DNA of 45,419 nt from Lachnospiraceae bacterium (GCA_022774705.1 JALFLM010000178.1:1-45419); one strand, 5' to 3'. Shown: positions 15,566 to 24,988, counted from the stretch's first letter. Translations and numbers: made by a program. Notes: generated by a model not told the origin, from the letters alone.

Positions 15566-15853
15566 TCATTTCCCCTGAATGGCACAGAAAAACAGCTCGT
15601 AAAAGTCATCTTCTCCTTCCAGCATGGGAGAATTCTCTCCGCCTCCGTTGGTGCTGCGGCGCATGGATGCGTAAAAGTCTTCACCGGCACTGATCAGATC
15701 CATTTCATACAGGGGATAGCCCAGCTCCTGACATTTCCGGCAGAATGCAGCTACCGGTTTGTCTGCTTTTCTCGTTTCCAGCAGTTCGTTTCTCAACGCT
15801 TCGTCTCTTAATGCCTTTTTCTGTAATTCTTCCAGTATTTCAAGTGTGTTCAT
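15566..15853 (-). CDS. Small acidic protein, Nif11-leader-like
   Basis: This 95-residue protein has no assigned function. The first half is helical (EILEELQKKALRDEALRNELLETRK), followed by FCRKCQELGYPLYEMDL, a pattern reminiscent of the Nif11-type leader fold; then ...STNGGGENSPMLEGEDDFYELFF, acidic and aromatic with a GGG. The start is well supported (GGAGG, 6 bases spacing) and overlaps the S66 peptidase gene end by 14 bases, so the two are co-translated. No RiPP-modifying enzyme is nearby, so a precursor-peptide role is not supported. Confidence 0.6.
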   Translation of the reverse strand: MNTLEILEELQKKALRDEALRNELLETRKADKPVAAFCRKCQELGYPLYEMDLISAGEDFYASMRRSTNGGGENSPMLEGEDDFYELFFCAIQGK

Positions 15854-16760
15854 TGTGTTCCTCCAGTCTGCTTATCTTCCGGAGATTGATCTCCTGGCCG
15901 ATTACAATTGCTTTAGAATCAGCTCCGTGGCCGATCCGGGATGTTTTTGCCACAGGAATTTCCCGTTCTGTCTCTCTCAGATGTTCCATCACCAGTTCTT
16001 CCATGGAAGGACGGCAGTTCCCTTCTTCCATTTTCGTAAAGGTTCCCAGGATGATCCCCCGGATCTGCCGGAAAACTCCCAGCTGTTCCAGCTGACTCAG
16101 ATAAGTACGCATCTGCGGTACCGTTCCTCCCAGGGATTCCAGAAGCAGAACTTTCCCCTGCATATCCGGCCAGTACGGTGTCCCTGCCAGCTTCAGCAGG
16201 CAGCGGATGTTGCCGCCCACCACAATTCCCTGCAGATGGTCTCCCTGCAGAAAACCATAAGGAAACTGATATAAATCCGGTCTTTCATTCATAACGGTTT
16301 CCAGAAAATCCGCTGTCTGCTTTTCACCATGAGATGAAACCAGATTTCTCACCTGATACAGCACGGAAGGCTGACCTGTCTTTGTATAGATACTGTTCAG
16401 AATCGTGGTCAGATCACTGTACCCCCAGAAACGTTTTCCGCTTTCTGCAATTACATCAAAATCCAGATACGGCAGAATCTCATTGGCCATATCGCCTCCT
16501 GAAATATCAAAAATCACAGAAACCTCCGGATCCCTGTAAAACTGCATCAAAGCGGCAGCCCGTTCCCTGGCGGTACCGCTGCTGCCGGCCCCGTCCCTGT
16601 CAAAGATATAATCACTGAAAACCGGCTCCAGACCGATTTTACGCAGCGTATCCGCCAGCAGAGACAGCTGTTTCTGCCGGGTCTGCAAAAGCCCGTTGGA
16701 GCAGCCGACAAGAGCTGCTTTTCCGAAATACTTCCTGGTTTCCTTCATGGTATCTTCCAT
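15840..16760 (-). CDS. S66 family LD-carboxypeptidase-like protein
   Basis: This 306-residue serine peptidase is related to LdcA/MccF. LdcA removes the terminal D-Ala from murein tetrapeptides; MccF-like members cleave microcin C-type compounds. Catalytic residues are visible: Ser115 in WGYSDLTTI, Glu in LLLESLGG (about 213) and His in SRIGHGAD (about 281). There is no signal peptide, fitting a cytoplasmic recycling enzyme. An AGGAG site lies about 12 bases before the ATG; a second ATG four codons in is possible. It follows prfA by 51 bases on the same strand. Confidence 0.85.
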   Translation of the reverse strand: MEDTMKETRKYFGKAALVGCSNGLLQTRQKQLSLLADTLRKIGLEPVFSDYIFDRDGAGSSGTARERAAALMQFYRDPEVSVIFDISGGDMANEILPYLDFDVIAESGKRFWGYSDLTTILNSIYTKTGQPSVLYQVRNLVSSHGEKQTADFLETVMNERPDLYQFPYGFLQGDHLQGIVVGGNIRCLLKLAGTPYWPDMQGKVLLLESLGGTVPQMRTYLSQLEQLGVFRQIRGIILGTFTKMEEGNCRPSMEELVMEHLRETEREIPVAKTSRIGHGADSKAIVIGQEINLRKISRLEEHNEHT

Positions 16761-16811
16761 CAGGTTTTCCAGCTCCTTTCACGATTGCAGAAAGTGCCCG
16801 GTATCAGTCGC

Positions 16812-17888
16812 TTAGTTTTCTTCGCTCATCTTTGTAAGCTTGGCTGCCTGATCTGCAGCGATAAGGCTGTCAATGATCTCGTCCAGATCACCGTCCATGA
16901 TGGAATCGATCTTGTACAGTGTCAGCTTGATACGATGTTCCGTAACACGGCCCTGAGGGAAGTTGTAGGTTCTGATTTTCTCTGAACGGTCGCCGGTACC
17001 GATCTGACTTCTTCTGGCCTCTGCCTCTTCGCTCTGTTTTCTGGCAAGTTCCATATCGTACAGTCTGGAACGCAGTACCTTCAGCGCTTTATCTTTGTTC
17101 TTCAGCTGAGACTTTTCATCCTGACAGGAAATAACGATACCTGTGGGAATATGAGTCAGACGTACAGCGGAGTCGGTGGTGTTGACACACTGACCGCCGT
17201 TGCCTGATGCACGGAATACATCAAACTTGATATCGTTCATATCGATTTCCACATCCACATCTTCCGCTTCGGGCATGATTGCCACAGTACTGGTGGAGGT
17301 ATGGATCCGTCCGCCGGATTCCGTTTCGGGGACACGCTGTACACGGTGCACACCGCTTTCGTATTTCAGCTTGGAATAGGCACCCTGTCCCGTAATCATG
17401 AATACAGCTTCCTTGAATCCGCCGATACCGTTCTCATTGACGCTGACCATCTCGGTCTTCCAGCGGTTGCGCTCCGCATAGCGGCAGTACATCCGGTAGA
17501 GCTCTGCTGAAAATAATGCAGCTTCATCTCCGCCTGCACCTGCACGGATCTCCACAAATACGTTTTTATCATCGTTGGGATCTTTGGGCAGCAGCAGAAT
17601 CTTCAGCTGCTGTTCCAGATCCTCAATCTTCTTTTTTGCGTCAGCCAGTTCTTCCTTTAACATCTGGCGCATCTCTTCGTCATTTTCTTCTTCCAGCATG
17701 GATACGCTGTCTTCCGCATCCTGCTTTGCCTGCTTATATGACCTGTAGGCCTCCACAACGGGGGCAAGATCCGCCTGATCCTTCATCAGCTTGCGGAACC
17801 GGTTCTGGTCCTCTGTAACGTAGGGACTGTTCAGCTCCTGCATGATTTCCTCATAGCGGATCAGTATATCTTCCAATTTATCAAACAT
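16812..17888 (-). CDS. prfA: Peptide chain release factor 1
   Basis: RF1 recognises UAA and UAG in the ribosomal A site and triggers peptide release. The 358-residue protein has the peptidyl-hydrolysis motif GGQ at 231-233 ([10 protein letters not shown]) and the codon-recognition PxT motif as PET (187-189, in [13 protein letters not shown]), which marks RF1 rather than RF2. Its length is normal. It lies downstream of prmC, whose product methylates the Gln of GGQ, with a 107-base gap. Confidence 0.97.
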   Translation of the reverse strand: MFDKLEDILIRYEEIMQELNSPYVTEDQNRFRKLMKDQADLAPVVEAYRSYKQAKQDAEDSVSMLEEENDEEMRQMLKEELADAKKKIEDLEQQLKILLLPKDPNDDKNVFVEIRAGAGGDEAALFSAELYRMYCRYAERNRWKTEMVSVNENGIGGFKEAVFMITGQGAYSKLKYESGVHRVQRVPETESGGRIHTSTSTVAIMPEAEDVDVEIDMNDIKFDVFRASGNGGQCVNTTDSAVRLTHIPTGIVISCQDEKSQLKNKDKALKVLRSRLYDMELARKQSEEAEARRSQIGTGDRSEKIRTYNFPQGRVTEHRIKLTLYKIDSIMDGDLDEIIDSLIAADQAAKLTKMSEEN

Positions 17889-17995
17889 GTCGCTCTCCTC
17901 TGATCTTTATCTGGTTATTGTTATCTGATTATTGTTTCGGAATATATGTTTTCTGGCTGAAACATTAAAAATCTCTGTTTCTGCACTGTTTCAGT

Positions 17996-18898
17996 TTACG
18001 GTCTGACGGCAGCAACCACCCGGTCAAGCCCCGCCAGATCCCGGAATACGCCACACTGCAGATAGCCGCAGCCCGTCAGAATCTCCGGCACCGATACTCC
18101 CTGATCATAACCGATCTCCAGAAACATCCTTCCTCCAGGCTTCAGAAATCTTCTGCCCTCCCGTGCCAGCTTCCGGTAAAAATACAGACCGTCTTCTTTT
18201 CCGTCCAGCGCCATCCGCGGCTCATGATCCCGTACCTCCGGCATCAGACCATCAATCTCCTCACTTCTTATATATGGAGGATTCGAAACGATTATATCAA
18301 ATTCCGCTGTGTCTGGCAACGATTCGAATAAATTACTTTGCACAAGACAGACCTGTCCCTGACAGAGCTCCCGGTTGTTGCGGGCCGCCACAGAAAGAGC
18401 CTCTGATGACAGATCTGCAGCCATGATCTCACAGGAAATCCCCTGCTCCCCGGCCATACATGCCAGACTGACGGCAATACAGCCGGAGCCGGTACACATA
18501 TCAAGGATTCGCACCGGTATTTTCCCATCTGTGCTTCCGCTTTCTCCGGCTATCTCTTTTACCGTCTCAAATGTCTTTTCCACCAGCACTTCCGTGTCGG
18601 CCCGCGGGGTAAGCACATGCTTATTGACATAAAAATCATACCCCATAAACGGCGCACAGCCGGTGATATGCTGAAGCGGAATTCTCTGCGCCCTCAGCTC
18701 CAGCCATTTTTCATACTGTATCTTTTTTTCCGGATCACAGATCCGGTTCATATCCATATAATACCGGGCACGGCTCATGCCGAACACCTGGGAAAAGAGC
18801 AGCCATGCATCATGGGCGGCTTCTCCGATCCCTGCCTGTTCAAGCAGCCTCTGTCCGTCCTGAAGACACTGCCGGTAACTGCATGCTGTCTCTGTCAC
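17996..18898 (-). CDS. prmC: Release factor glutamine N5-methyltransferase
   Basis: PrmC (HemK) methylates the GGQ glutamine of release factors. The SAM-binding motif DMCTGSGCIA lies at about residues 133-142 and the NPPY catalytic motif at 206-209. The GTG start at 18898 is preferred over an ATG at 18928: it overlaps the upstream stop as GTGA with an AGGTGA site 8 bases before, the usual sign of coupling. That gives 300 residues. The order rpmE, DUF1385, prmC, prfA is conserved in Clostridia. Confidence 0.93.
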   Translation of the reverse strand: MTETACSYRQCLQDGQRLLEQAGIGEAAHDAWLLFSQVFGMSRARYYMDMNRICDPEKKIQYEKWLELRAQRIPLQHITGCAPFMGYDFYVNKHVLTPRADTEVLVEKTFETVKEIAGESGSTDGKIPVRILDMCTGSGCIAVSLACMAGEQGISCEIMAADLSSEALSVAARNNRELCQGQVCLVQSNLFESLPDTAEFDIIVSNPPYIRSEEIDGLMPEVRDHEPRMALDGKEDGLYFYRKLAREGRRFLKPGGRMFLEIGYDQGVSVPEILTGCGYLQCGVFRDLAGLDRVVAAVRP

Positions 18899-19830
18899 GA
18901 CGGATTCACCTGATTCTCTTTCTGCCATTTTTTCCAGTCAAAAACAGCCTCCACAGCCTGAATCGCCACCTCAATCATATCGTCATCCGGTTCCTTCGTT
19001 GTCATATTCTGCAGCGCCAGACCCGGTTTGCTGATCAGATTAATCAGAAAATTATCACTGTTTCCTGCAAGACGCAGGATTTCGTAGGAAATACCGGCTA
19101 CCACCGGAATCAGAAGAACACGGCTGAGTACCCGCATCCACATGGTTTCCGTGTGGATAAACATGAACAGTATGATGCTGATCAGCATGACAAACAGCAT
19201 AAAGCTGGTACCGCAGCGTTTGTGCTGTTTGGAGCTGCCCCGGACATTCTCCACATTCAGTTCCAGTCCGTGCTCAATGCAGTTAATACACTTATGCTCC
19301 GCTCCATGGTACATGAAAACACGCCTGATGTCCTCCATGCGGGAAATCAGCGCCACATACAGGATAAACAGAAGCAGTCTGACCACTCCCTCCAGCGCCG
19401 ACAGGACCAGCTGAGAGTGGACCACCTTGCCGAGAAGTCCCGCCAGAAACGCAGGGAGTGCCATAAAAATCCCAACTGCAAGGCAGATGGAAAGCGCCAC
19501 AGTAAATCCCATCAGCAGCTTTTCAGCCGTCTCCCTTGAAAAATGCCGCTCCACAAACCCGGGTTTCGCTTCTTCTTCCTCTTCTTCATCAAAAAAGCTG
19601 GCTGACCAGGTCAGAGTCTTTATCCCCAGTACCATGGAATCTATAAAATTAAACACACCTCTGATAAACGGCAGGGCCAGAAATCGGTTCTCCCCTGTCA
19701 TAAGTTTATATTCATCTTTTAGAACTTCAATAGAATGATCTTCTTTTCTCACGGCCACAGCATAATTATCACCATTTTTCATCATGATGCCTTCAATAAC
19801 AGCCTGACCGCCAATCCCTGATGATTTCAT
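18895..19830 (-). CDS. DUF1385 membrane protein (YqhQ-like)
   Basis: This 311-residue protein has the DUF1385 signature: N-terminal GIGGQAVIEGIMMKNGDNYAVAVR, FIRGVFNFIDSMVLGIKTL, several central membrane segments, and YHGAEHKCINCIEHGLELNVENVRGSSKQHKRCGTSFM. The conserved His/Cys cluster in that last block suggests metal binding; its role is not known. A run of seven Glu (about residues 79-85) follows the first hydrophobic stretch. The ATG at 19830 was chosen because the family starts there and AAAGGG lies nearby. It lies between rpmE and prmC, the normal clostridial order. Confidence 0.88.
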   Translation of the reverse strand: MKSSGIGGQAVIEGIMMKNGDNYAVAVRKEDHSIEVLKDEYKLMTGENRFLALPFIRGVFNFIDSMVLGIKTLTWSASFFDEEEEEEAKPGFVERHFSRETAEKLLMGFTVALSICLAVGIFMALPAFLAGLLGKVVHSQLVLSALEGVVRLLLFILYVALISRMEDIRRVFMYHGAEHKCINCIEHGLELNVENVRGSSKQHKRCGTSFMLFVMLISIILFMFIHTETMWMRVLSRVLLIPVVAGISYEILRLAGNSDNFLINLISKPGLALQNMTTKEPDDDMIEVAIQAVEAVFDWKKWQKENQVNPS

Positions 19831-19874
19831 CCAAACCCTTTCTTTCCGATTGTATTTCAGGCAGATAAGCAAAA

Positions 19875-19903
19875 AAGTTGAGACCTGCAACAGGCCTCAA
19901 CTT
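19875..19903 (-). terminator. Terminator after rpmE
   Basis: An 8-bp AAGTTGAG/CTCAACTT stem extended by inner G-C pairs is followed on the minus strand by TTTTTT. It partly separates rpmE from the DUF1385 gene and may act as an attenuator. Confidence 0.75.
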
Positions 19904-19931
19904 GTCATCTCTGCCGATGTATAAACGCAGA

Positions 19932-20132
19932 TTATTTTGTACCGTATTTACGATTGAATTTATCGATACGACCACGAGCTGCAATTGCTTTCTGCTGTCC
20001 TGTATAGAAAGGATGACACTTGGAGCAGATTTCTACGTGGATGCTTTCTTTTGTAGAACCTGTTACAAATTCATTACCGCAGTTGCAGACAACCTTTGCC
20101 TGATAATACTTAGGATGGATTCCTTCTTTCAT
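19932..20132 (-). CDS. rpmE: 50S ribosomal protein L31
   Basis: This 66-residue zinc-type L31 begins [20 protein letters not shown] and has Cys16, Cys18, Cys36 and Cys39 as zinc ligands, which marks the C+ paralogue rather than the zinc-free replacement form. It heads the rpmE-DUF1385-prmC-prfA cluster. Confidence 0.97.
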   Translation of the reverse strand: MKEGIHPKYYQAKVVCNCGNEFVTGSTKESIHVEICSKCHPFYTGQQKAIAARGRIDKFNRKYGTK

Positions 20133-20287
20133 GTCGACACCTTAAACCTTTCCTGATGGTTCCAACCATCACATAATAAATTATAATTATAATTTGCAAA
20201 TCAGTCTGCCTGCTGTATACCAGACCAGACCATCTCGCATTATAGCATACTCCCTCAGGAAATGCAAGGGCATTTTTCAGTACAGGG

Positions 20288-22111
20288 CTACTGTTCTCCG
20301 GAATCCGTAACATTGGGAATCGATTTAAACCTGCAGATGAGATCAACCATACTGGCATTGCTGCTTGTTTTCTGGATCATCTTGATAACCCGTTCGGTTG
20401 TCTCTTCCTGTCTGGTCGTATTCAGTGTTTTTCTTACAATCTGCATTGCTTCCTGTTCTTCCGGTGTCAGAAGCAGATCATCCCGACGGGTGCCGGACTT
20501 CATCAGATCAATGGCAGGGAATACCCGGCGTTCCGACAGCTTGCGGTCAAGCACGATTTCCATATTGCCTGTTCCTTTGAATTCTTCAAATACCACGTCA
20601 TCCATACGGCTTCCCGTATCCACAAGTGCGGTTGCCAGAATGGTCAGGCTGCCGCCGTTGCGCATATTGCGGGCTGCACCAAAGAATTTCTTGGGAAAAT
20701 GCAGTGCCGCCGGATCAAGACCGCCGGACAGAGTCCGCCCGCTGGCTGTAACGGTCAGGTTGTATGCTCTGGTAAGACGGGTAATGCTGTCCAGCAGGAT
20801 CATAACATCGTTGCCGTGCTCAACCAGGCGCTTTGCACGTTCCAGCACCATCTCGGATACATGCTTGTGGTGTTCGGGCAGCTCATCAAATGTGGAATAA
20901 ATTACTTCAACGTTGGGTCCTTCGATATACTCCTTGATATCGGTAACTTCCTCAGGCCGCTCATCAATCAGCAGAATGATGATATGTACCTCAGGATGAT
21001 TGGTCTTCACTGCGTTGGCAATCTGCTTCAGCAGCGTGGTTTTTCCAGCTTTGGGCGGTGACACGATCATGCCTCGCTGTCCCTTACCAATGGGAGAAAA
21101 CAGATTCATGATACGCATGGCCGTATTGCATCCGGGTGTCTCCAGCGTCAGTCTGCTGTCCGGAAAAATCGGTGTCAGACTCTCGAAAGCCGGACGTTTT
21201 ACTGCGTTTTCCGGATTTTCCCCGTTGATCTTTGTGATATACAGAAGGGCCGGATATTTTTCATTATACTGTGAAATGCGGATCGCACCTTCGATCATAT
21301 CACCTGTCTTCAGATTGAAACGGCGGATCTGGGAAGGTGATACATACACATCATTATCGCCCGTCAGATAATTCTCACTGCGGATGAAGCCGTATTCATT
21401 GCTGATCTCCAGAATACCGTTAGCCACCTGTCCGCTGTCAAGGCTCTCCAGTTCCTCGGCTCTGGCCGGTCTGCGGCCGGTATTATCACTGCTCACATTC
21501 TGATTGCGGCTGTCCTCATTAGTGCGGTTGTCATTTACGCTGCGGCTGTCACTGTTATTGCGGTTATCATTTACGTAACGGCTGTCGCTGTTATTGCGGT
21601 TGTCATTTACGTAACGGCTGTCGCTGTTATTGCGGTTATCATTTACGCTGCGGCTGCTGTTGCTGCGGTTATCATTACCGCGGCTGCCGCCATTGTTTCG
21701 ATTATCGTATGACACGTTATTGCGGTTTACGCGATAGGATTTTCCGTTTCTCTGATATCCTTCCCCGGACGATTCATGATTGCCGGCTGCGGTACGTGAA
21801 TTATTTCTTACTGTGTTTTCAAATCTGTTTTTTTCTGAATAGTCACTGTTCTTTCTTTCAGCTGTTTCGGATTCCGACTGCTCTTTTTCTCCCCCGGTCT
21901 GTTCGTGAAGATATACTTTTTCTTTTCTGTTTGTGTTCTGCGGTTCCTGCTGCAGAACAGCAGAATCTGCGGAGAATTCCTCCTGTTCCATCAGTTTCTG
22001 CAGAATTTCAATCAGATCCGACTTTCTGATAGATGTGATACGCTTTACTCCGCGCTCTTTTGCCATTTCACGCAGCTTTGTAAGCGGAAGTGATGATAAA
22101 TTTTCTTGCAT
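20288..22111 (-). CDS. rho: Transcription termination factor Rho with Asn-rich insertion
   Basis: This is a 607-residue hexameric RNA helicase that ends transcription. Order: Rho_N/SAP-like domain (about 1-45), a long disordered segment (about 50-215) rich in Asn, Ser, Arg and Asp, a cold-shock-type RNA-binding domain (about 225-300), and a RecA-type ATPase with Walker A SPPKAGKTT (351-359). Within the insertion, residues 156-202 are four near-identical 12-residue repeats (VNDNRNNSDSRY). E. coli Rho has about 420 residues; the excess is this insertion. GGAG precedes the ATG. Asn-rich Rho insertions can form prions or condensates in other species; here that is an inference. Confidence 0.95.
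   Translation of the reverse strand: MQENLSSLPLTKLREMAKERGVKRITSIRKSDLIEILQKLMEQEEFSADSAVLQQEPQNTNRKEKVYLHEQTGGEKEQSESETAERKNSDYSEKNRFENTVRNNSRTAAGNHESSGEGYQRNGKSYRVNRNNVSYDNRNNGGSRGNDNRSNSSRSVNDNRNNSDSRYVNDNRNNSDSRYVNDNRNNSDSRSVNDNRTNEDSRNQNVSSDNTGRRPARAEELESLDSGQVANGILEISNEYGFIRSENYLTGDNDVYVSPSQIRRFNLKTGDMIEGAIRISQYNEKYPALLYITKINGENPENAVKRPAFESLTPIFPDSRLTLETPGCNTAMRIMNLFSPIGKGQRGMIVSPPKAGKTTLLKQIANAVKTNHPEVHIIILLIDERPEEVTDIKEYIEGPNVEVIYSTFDELPEHHKHVSEMVLERAKRLVEHGNDVMILLDSITRLTRAYNLTVTASGRTLSGGLDPAALHFPKKFFGAARNMRNGGSLTILATALVDTGSRMDDVVFEEFKGTGNMEIVLDRKLSERRVFPAIDLMKSGTRRDDLLLTPEEQEAMQIVRKTLNTTRQEETTERVIKMIQKTSSNASMVDLICRFKSIPNVTDSGEQ
21506..21646 (-). repeat. 36-bp in-frame tandem repeats in rho
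   Basis: Four tandem units of 36 bases encode the 12-residue Asn-rich repeats; the last is slightly divergent. Copy number could change by slippage without breaking the frame. Confidence 0.85.
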
Positions 22112-22210
22112 GAATACTACTCCTAAATGAGATAATTGTGAATGGATTCAGCCTGTACGCTGATTGATTGTAGAAATGAATCTTATGGTATAAAGTGATT
22201 CATGGTGCTT

Positions 22211-22240
22211 ATTATAACACACCTTTCTTATGAGATTCAA
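22211..22240 (-). promoter_or_regulatory. Promoter for rho
   Basis: On the minus strand, TTGAAT (22235-22240) and TATAAT (22211-22216) have an 18-base spacer, giving a leader of about 90 bases before rho. Confidence 0.6.
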
Positions 22241-22265
22241 GTAAAATCTGTGAAAATTGTACCTC

Positions 22266-22294
22266 TTGATTTCGAAAGACATTCCTGATAGTAT
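22266..22294 (+). promoter_or_regulatory. Promoter for DUF4364-engB
   Basis: TTGATT (22266-22271) and TAGTAT (22289-22294) have a 17-base spacer, divergent from the rho promoter. Confidence 0.6.
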
Positions 22295-22327
22295 TAGAGG
22301 TAGATTGTTGAACGGAGGTAGAAACCA

Positions 22328-22840
22328 ATGACGGAGCCGATGACTTTATATAAATTAATGGTACTGTATATGCTGAATCAGGTTCAGTTTCCATTGACCA
22401 ACTCACAGATGCTTGGCTTCTTTCTTGACCATGAGTATACGGATTATTTTACATTCCAGCAGGCAATCAGTGAACTGGTGGACACCGGTCTGATCCTGTC
22501 GGAATCTTTACATAATTCCTCCCATTATACCATTACAGAAGCCGGAGAAGAGACCATTTCCTATTTCGGTTCCAATATTTCACAGGCGATTATTGACGAA
22601 ATAGATACTTTTCTCCGGGAGAATCAGGTCAAACTGCGCAATGAATCCGGTATCACTTCCGAATATTACAAAAGCGGTAAGGAATACATGGTTCGCTGTC
22701 AGGTAAAGGAAGGACGCAATCTGCTGTTTGCCATGGAGATTTCCGTCCCCAGCAGAGAGCAGGCCATTGCCATCTGCAACAACTGGAGTAAAAACAGCCA
22801 GGATATCTATTCTTTTGCTGTTAAATCTTTATTCAAATAA
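22328..22840 (+). CDS. DUF4364 family protein
   Basis: This 170-residue soluble protein is recognised as DUF4364 from the N-terminal TLYKLMVLYMLNQVQFPLTNSQMLGFFL winged-helix-like segment, YFTFQQAISELVDTGLI, and the HYTITEAGEETISYF block. The fold suggests a PadR/MarR-like DNA-binding regulator, but no target is known. GGAGG lies 9 bases before the ATG. It is followed 15 bases later by engB, and the two are likely co-transcribed. Confidence 0.85.
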   Translation: MTEPMTLYKLMVLYMLNQVQFPLTNSQMLGFFLDHEYTDYFTFQQAISELVDTGLILSESLHNSSHYTITEAGEETISYFGSNISQAIIDEIDTFLRENQVKLRNESGITSEYYKSGKEYMVRCQVKEGRNLLFAMEISVPSREQAIAICNNWSKNSQDIYSFAVKSLFK

Positions 22841-22855
22841 CAGGAGGATCCTATT

Positions 22856-23443
22856 TTGATTATTAAATCAGTTAATCTTGAAACCGTGTGCGGTATTACC
22901 AGCACCCTTCCCCTTCATACAATACCCGAATTTGCTTTTGCCGGCAAATCAAACGTAGGGAAATCATCCCTGATCAATGCGCTCTGCAACCGGAAATCCT
23001 ACGCCCGGACCTCCTCTTCCCCGGGGAAGACGCAGACCATCAATTACTACAACATCAATGAAGCTATGTATTTCGTGGATCTGCCCGGCTACGGCTATGC
23101 AAAAGTCTCAAAAGAGGAGCGGGCCAAATGGGGCGTCATGATTGAGAAGTATCTGCACACATCGCCTTCCCTCAAGGCCGTTTTCCTGCTGATTGACTGC
23201 CGCCACGAGCCCTCCGCCAATGATAAAAACATGTATGACTGGATTGTACACAACGGATTTTATCCCATTATCATTGCCACAAAAGCGGATAAACTGAAAC
23301 GAAGCCAGTACCAGAAGCAGACCTCCATTCTCAGAAAAGGGCTGGGGCTGCGTCCTGAAGATAAACTGATCCTGTTCTCCGCTGAAACGAAGATGGGACG
23401 TGATGAACTGTATGAAGTTCTGGACAATTTCATGGAAGAATAA
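22856..23443 (+). CDS. engB: Ribosome biogenesis GTPase YihA/YsxC
   Basis: This 195-residue TRAFAC-class GTPase is needed for large ribosomal subunit assembly. G1 is GKSNVGKS (30-37), G3 DLPGYG, G4 TKADK, and G5 in FSAE. It starts at TTG (22856) with AGGAGG about 8 bases upstream. In many Firmicutes this gene follows lon; here lon lies about 13 kb away on the other strand, so the usual linkage is broken. Confidence 0.95.
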   Translation: MIIKSVNLETVCGITSTLPLHTIPEFAFAGKSNVGKSSLINALCNRKSYARTSSSPGKTQTINYYNINEAMYFVDLPGYGYAKVSKEERAKWGVMIEKYLHTSPSLKAVFLLIDCRHEPSANDKNMYDWIVHNGFYPIIIATKADKLKRSQYQKQTSILRKGLGLRPEDKLILFSAETKMGRDELYEVLDNFMEE

Positions 23444-23473
23444 ATGAAGAATAAATTCTGAAACTATTTTTCC

Positions 23474-23512
23474 GCAGCTGTTCCGATATCAATTCTGAAC
23501 AGCTGCTTTTTT
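23474..23512 (+). terminator. Terminator after engB
   Basis: A perfect 10-bp stem (23474-23483 with 23497-23506) is followed by six T. Confidence 0.88.
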
Positions 23513-23657
23513 ACATCTTATTTACGTGTATTTATAATGATTTTCATAAAAAAGGGGTATTCTGATATTATATTGATTTGTTTCTGCATCTATGCGGTAC
23601 AATATCTATCTGATGCTGAGCAGCAACAAACTATAACAATTACAGGAGAATTAATTT

Positions 23658-24437
23658 ATGGAAATCATACGTGAAAAAAGCGGATTTATCTGTGATATGG
23701 ACGGTGTGATCTACCACGGCAACCGTCTTCTGCCGGGTGTTACGGAATTTGTAAACTGGCTCTACGAGAACAATAAGCATTTTCTTTTTTTAACGAATGC
23801 CAATCACTCTTCTCCCAGAGAACTTCAGCTGAAACTGAAACGAATGGGTCTTGATATTGATGAACATCATTTTTATACCAGCGCCATGGCCACGGCTGCT
23901 TTTCTGAGCAGTCAGATGCCGGGCTGCAGTGCTTTTATGGTTGGAGAGCATGGCCTTTTCAATGCCATGTACGAAGCAGGAATTGCCTATAATGACGTAA
24001 ATCCTGATTACGTAGTAGTGGGAGAATCCGGTACTTACGGTTATGAAACCATTGTGAAAGCTGTGCGTCTGGTGGAAAAAGGTGCAAAACTGATCGGTAC
24101 CAATTCTGATCTGACCGGTCCCACCGAGTTCGGTACCGTTCCTGCCTGCCGCTCCCTGATTGCCCCTATCGAACTGGCCACCGGCAAATCAGCCTATTTT
24201 GTAGGCAAACCCAATCCGCTTATGATGCGGACAGGGCTGCGGATGCTGGGTGTTCACTCGGATGACGCAGTGATGATCGGAGACCGCATGGATACCGACA
24301 TGATAGCTGGAATTGAAAGCGGTCTCGACACACTTCTGGTTCTCTCAGGTGTCACCAACATGGAAAACATCAATCAGTTTCCCTACCGGCCCATAGTCAT
24401 CGCAAACGGAGTAGGCGATATTGTACCCCAAAAGTAA
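23658..24437 (+). CDS. HAD-IIA family phosphatase (NagD-like)
   Basis: This 259-residue haloacid dehalogenase-type phosphatase has motif I FICDMDGVIY (Asp13, Asp15), motif II FLTNANHSS, a C2 cap, Lys in FVGKPNPLMM, and motif III MIGDRMDTDMIAG. The NagD/AraL group dephosphorylates small sugar phosphates and nucleotides; the true substrate is unknown. AGGAG lies about 9 bases before the ATG. It converges on the DJ-1 gene with only a two-base gap. Confidence 0.88.
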   Translation: MEIIREKSGFICDMDGVIYHGNRLLPGVTEFVNWLYENNKHFLFLTNANHSSPRELQLKLKRMGLDIDEHHFYTSAMATAAFLSSQMPGCSAFMVGEHGLFNAMYEAGIAYNDVNPDYVVVGESGTYGYETIVKAVRLVEKGAKLIGTNSDLTGPTEFGTVPACRSLIAPIELATGKSAYFVGKPNPLMMRTGLRMLGVHSDDAVMIGDRMDTDMIAGIESGLDTLLVLSGVTNMENINQFPYRPIVIANGVGDIVPQK

Positions 24438-24439
24438 AA

Positions 24440-24988
24440 TCAGTCTCTCTGAATAGCAGCTTTGATCTCCAGGGATTTCTCCTCACTGATCAGCAGCTTA
24501 ACCAATTCCAGACCAAGCGCAACAGCATATCCCAGCCCTCTGCAGGTGGTGATGTTCCCATCTGTAACAACACCGTCCGATATATGCTGTGCACCGTACA
24601 GCTTATCTTCAAAACCGGGATAACAGGTAGCCTTCCTGCCTTCCAGCAGATGCAGCTCACCCAGTACACTGGGGGCTGCACAGATGGCTGCCACCCTTCT
24701 TCCATCTGACACCGCCTGTTTCACCGCATCGGTAACGATCCCGCATTCGCCAAGATACCGTGTACCCGGCATTCCTCCGGGCAGAAAGATCAGATCTGCC
24801 TCAGAAGCATCCACATCCTTCGCCAGAGCATCCGCACCAATAAAAATATGATGCGAACCCTCAATCTTCTTCCGGTCATGAATCGAAGTCATAACAACCT
24901 CAATACCAGCCCGGCGCAGCACATCCACAACCGCCAGACACTCCACTTCCTCCAGACCATTCGCCATATAAGCAATCACCTTAGCCAT
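24440..24988 (-). CDS. DJ-1/PfpI family protein
   Basis: This 182-residue protein of the DJ-1/YajL group has the nucleophile-elbow Cys103 (AAICAAPSVLG), the supporting Glu in NGLEEVE (residues 13-16), and LPGGMPGTRYL. Family members are reported as chaperones or as glyoxal-adduct repair enzymes; the exact activity is debated. The length is typical. No partner gene is adjacent. Confidence 0.9.
   Translation of the reverse strand: MAKVIAYMANGLEEVECLAVVDVLRRAGIEVVMTSIHDRKKIEGSHHIFIGADALAKDVDASEADLIFLPGGMPGTRYLGECGIVTDAVKQAVSDGRRVAAICAAPSVLGELHLLEGRKATCYPGFEDKLYGAQHISDGVVTDGNITTCRGLGYAVALGLELVKLLISEEKSLEIKAAIQRD

Noticed and set aside
21506-21646. CRISPR or other non-coding repeat reading of the 36-bp units
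   Set aside because: The units have no unique spacers and encode an in-frame Asn-rich repeat in rho.
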